Source of the DNA: Arabidopsis thaliana
Taxonomy: Eukaryota; Streptophyta; Magnoliopsida; Brassicales; Brassicaceae
Length of the DNA stretch: 64,000 nucleotides
Assembly: GCF_000001735.4 (NCBI RefSeq)
Contig: NC_003076.8
Location: 9,176,001 to 9,240,000 of the forward strand
Reading direction: 5' to 3'
Both the position numbers and the translations under genes were made by a program. Below, in pieces: positions 60,896-64,000 of this stretch; the stretch's first letter is position 1, and the number at the start of each line of letters is the position of its first letter. Below the pieces are notes generated by a model that saw only the letters and a program-made list of their open reading frames with translations, did not search any database and was not told the origin of the DNA.

Positions 60896-61275
60896 TATCG
60901 TATCCCTTTAAAGATCCTTTCTTATTTATTATAGATCCAACAACTTTATGAATAAAAAAATACGTGTTTTATGAGTGTTTAATGTTTGTGATATATCGTT
61001 ATTTATGTTCTTCTGCATTTATGATCCAACAACTTTATGAATAAAACTTTGCATTTTTATTATTTATTATTTTTGAAAAATGTTAGGAAATTAGAGTGTT
61101 AAATTTCTATGGACTAAGTCGACATTGTTAGAGACATGTTAGGAAATTAGAGTGTTAATTTTCTTATGGATTAAGTCAGCATAGTTAGAAACATAGAGTC
61201 AGAAATAAACATATAATTTCATTTACAAAATTTCGGCTACAAAATTTCAGTTTTGTAGCAGACTTGACATGTTGT
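60896..61275 (+). pseudogene. Orphan 3' flank of a lost MATH gene
   Basis: 'tttaaagatcctttctta' followed by 'ccaacaactttatgaataaa', 'gtgtttaatgtttgtgatat', 'ttaggaaattagagtgttaa', 'agtcagaaataaac' and 'ataatttcatttacaaaatttc' reproduces, in order, the sequence after the stop codons of the complete MATH genes. No coding exon precedes it; UGT72E3 lies there instead. Two segments are locally duplicated ('aacaactttatgaataaa' and 'ttaggaaattagagtgttaa'). Confidence 0.65.
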
Positions 61276-61640
61276 AATAAAAAAGAGTCATATTTTTCAC
61301 AATAATGTTTTTCTAATAATGCTTCACGTCTCTTTATCACAATTTTTATTTTTATAAATTTTGATATGTTGTTAAAAAAATATTTTTGGAAAGTTGTCTT
61401 TATTTATTTTTATTTTTTGTTTGATATTTATTTTTTTAAAGATTTTATAAATATTTTTCCCAGCGATTTTGCGGATGATCAGAAGCGTAATATATGAAAA
61501 TTAGAATGAATAACAAATTTATTTGATATATATTTTTGAAATCTTCTTCAATGTAGGTAGAGTTTTTAATGTTATGTGAATATAATCTACAAAAGATTAA
61601 TTAAATAAATAATGATATATATATATATATACAACGTATA
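61276..61640. other. Gene-free AT-rich spacer
   Basis: No coding signal; T-rich runs and a TA repeat near 61615-61650. Confidence 0.35.
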
Positions 61641-62309
61641 TATATATTTAAGTTGTTGAAATTGACCAAGCGTTGATCATGTGGTCATGAATGATGGTTA
61701 ATGAAGATAAATGATGGTTTATGAGAGATGGTCAATGAGAGATAATCGGAAGGTACTCCCTATCTTGGAATACAATGTTAATTAGTTTAGTATGTGGATA
61801 TGATCATTAATTTGACTAAACGATCATGATCCAAAATTATCAATTGGTACGTTCATGTTATAGAGGCAAGGATGGTGTGGTGTGAGTCCTCCCATCATCC
61901 TTAATCAACTAGCTACTCAACGAACTGCTTAATAGCATCCCTTGAGCTTCTTTCGAAGCTTCGCGTCGTTAGTTGATGCGGGACAAGAGGCACAATATAG
62001 TCCTTCAGATTGTCGACTTTACGTGTATTGTAACCACACCTGATACCACCCTTTACATAATGTAAGAGGTTTGACTTAAACATTTTAACAATATTTTGAA
62101 CATTATGCTGCTCACGTCTAATCTGATACTTGACACATTCCAAGTCGACCAAAAGTAATAATAATGAATGTGTAGAAATATACATATTTTTCCACCATAT
62201 GGATCCACTTTCAGTATTATATAGTAGTAACGAAACTCATTAAATAAGTAACTCTGTTTCTATATATATGTAATGCATTTCCCAAAAAATTGAAAAACCA
62301 TATGAGAAA
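61641..62309 (+). promoter_or_regulatory. Upstream region of the last MATH gene
   Basis: Shared with 52790-53290 as described there. It carries an extra segment of about 200 bp (61890-62090) that the 53.3-kb gene lacks or has diverged in. A TATA box (TATATATA, 62261-62268) lies 42-49 bp before the ATG. Confidence 0.6.
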
Positions 62310-64000
62310 ATGGATTATCAGAAATGGAGTCTAGGTTTCATATCTCTTGTTTTTCTCTTGATCACTTCATCTTCGGCTGAGCTCCTCATTAAACAGGTCC
62401 TTTTCTTTTTCTGTTCTTTTATATATATATATCTAAATCACATTTCAATTGATTGACGTTTTACTAAAAGTAGCTTTCTAAGAACTAAGAAGAGATTAAG
62501 AAAAAATGTTCGCCAAAAGACTTTTCCAAACCCTCTAAAAAAGAATCTCGAAACTCGAATGAATTACTCTTATAAACCAATTAATTTTTCACTTAATGTT
62601 GAATTGTCTTCATCGTCTCCTATTCAGATTCTAATAGAATACTTAACTTTCCTAATTTTAGGAATTTTACTTGTGTTTGATTTTTGTTAAAAAAAAGATT
62701 CTACACCGCACTCTAAGATAAGAGTGAAATTTATAGCCTCGCCACTAGAAAAAACAAAATTAGAGATGTTAAAAAAGGAAAACAAATATCCCAAGAAAAA
62801 CTTCTGAACTAGTATATAGATGTCATTTTTCTAATAGTTTTCTTTACATAGCTAAAAGTGTTATCTCTGATCTATAAATATAGCTAAATATTAAGGAACC
62901 GATTGGTAACGACCGTAAGTTTTGGCTTTAGAAATTTTGATTTTAAAAATCTGAGTTGTAGAAAATTTGGCTGTAAAGACTTTGGCCGTATAAACTTTGG
63001 CTATTAAAATTTGATTGGTAAAACAAAGTTATATAAGCTGTGACTGTTATTTTTTTTTTATTATATATAATAAACTAAGAAATAAATTTATGTAACAATG
63101 TAATTTTATTAATGATTTTTAAAAATATATATTATTCATTTTTTTTTTAAAACCAAACTGCATTATGAAGTTGGATTAACTAAAACTCAAATTGTTAATT
63201 TATAAAATATTTATTTTAAAGAAATGACAAATGTTTAGAAATAAAATAAGAAAAAAAATATTCTAACGAGATACATTTATTTATATTTTTTGTTTCATGC
63301 CGAGACTTAATATCCAAATACATTACTAAAAAGTGGGATAAATTTAATAAATCATTATAATATATCTTGTACTACATGTTCAAACTAAACGGTTTTCTGA
63401 AAACTGTTTTGAATGTATAAGTTTGACTTATCAAAATATCAATAAATTTATTAATGATGAAGCATATAATAAAATAATTAAATGACATCTAATTCTTCTA
63501 CACCAATTTATTAGTGGTGATGATGAAAAAAAAAAAAAGATATAAAATTGATATAATTAATTTATCAAACACGTTTTGTGAAAAAAATATATTAACTTGT
63601 AGAGAGTTTTTAATTATGTTAAAGAAAAGTTTAAAAAAAAAACCTAAGCAAAAAAAAAGAAGGCTTTAATTAATAAATCCAATTATGTTTGGTATTAATA
63701 TGTTCCAACTTGTACAGCTCCTTTCAATCAAAATTTGTTTTTCACCTATGAAAAAAATAATCCAGGTCACAGAGGGCAGAGGAATAGAGTACAACAATTC
63801 TTATAGTCTCAAGACGAATCTTGGTATACTTATTGTATGAAATCATTTTCTTTTAGATTTTCTTAGTTAAAAACTGAAACTCATTTCGTTGATAGGACTG
63901 ACAAGGGTATTGAGAGAAGAGCGACCATCGAGTAAGATAGTGACAATAACAAGCTTCTCCGTGATTAAGGGCAGATCTGAAGCCTTTGAATCCTCTACTT
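62310..64000 (+). CDS. Secreted MATH-domain protein, cut by the window edge
   Basis: Three exons are visible: 62310-62396 (87 nt, signal peptide MDYQKWSLGFIS... ending TSSSA), 63766-63823 (58 nt) and 63896 to beyond 64000 (start of the first MATH domain, SSKIVTITSFSVIKGRSE). Frame and splice sites are intact so far. Intron 1 is 1369 bp, against about 80-100 bp in the sisters, and contains inserted AT-rich sequence. Its first part resembles the intron of the 43.4-kb pseudogene. An upstream ATG at 62302, out of frame, opens a 10-codon frame that overlaps the true start. Position suggests At5g26320. Confidence 0.85.

Noticed and set aside
61913..62185. Minus-strand frame of 90 codons upstream of the last MATH gene
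   Set aside because: It overlaps the conserved upstream module, is not open in the paralogous region at 53 kb, and has no recognisable domain.

Overview
This is plant nuclear DNA. Genes have short GT-AG introns, the spacers are AT-rich, there are no operons, and LTR retrotransposons, Helitrons and MITEs are abundant. Recognisable genes, in order and all on the + strand, are a CLC-d type chloride transporter, an STP8-type hexose carrier, a run of secreted two-MATH-domain (TRAF-like) proteins, a UGT72E3-type monolignol glucosyltransferase and a further MATH gene. From memory this is the gene order of Arabidopsis thaliana chromosome 5 around At5g26240 to At5g26320. I therefore read the window as A. 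thaliana or a very close relative. The locus names are inferences from protein recognition and order, not from a search.

Layout. 1-5.6 kb: gene-free, with a Helitron-like end, a 535-bp tandem duplication and a hAT transposase relic. 5.65-13.4 kb: a complete Ty3/Gypsy chromovirus-type element (TSD CAAAG) whose coding region is broken. It ends about 200 bp before the CLC-d start codon. 13.6-18.3 kb: CLC-d, 22 exons, 792 aa. 18.8-19.8 kb: Helitron. 20.8-22.7 kb: STP8-type gene, 4 exons, 507 aa. 24.5-64 kb: the MATH cluster. It holds four complete genes (24.5, 32.7, 50.1 and 53.3 kb), one cut by the window edge (62.3 kb) and four relics (about 30, 43.6, 49.0 and 60.9 kb). It is interrupted by a young Athila/Tat-like element that carries only gag and protease (35.1-42.7 kb), a Helitron pair, a PIF/Harbinger-type element with a nested hAT-like MITE, an LTR fragment and the intronless UGT72E3 gene.

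How it fits together. The MATH genes share a seven-exon plan. Each has a signal-peptide exon of exactly 87 nt, two MATH domains and a TATA box about 43-49 nt before the start codon. Their upstream modules duplicated along with the genes and fall into two subgroups (24.5, 32.7 and 50.1 kb; 43.6, 53.3 and 62.3 kb). This is a birth-and-death tandem array of predicted extracellular proteins, with pseudogenes at several stages of decay. CLC-d (endomembrane anion transport), STP8 (hexose import) and UGT72E3 (phenylpropanoid glucosylation) are neighbours by position, and nothing in the sequence links them in one pathway. I see no tRNA, rRNA or CRISPR. All coordinates and alignments were read by eye.
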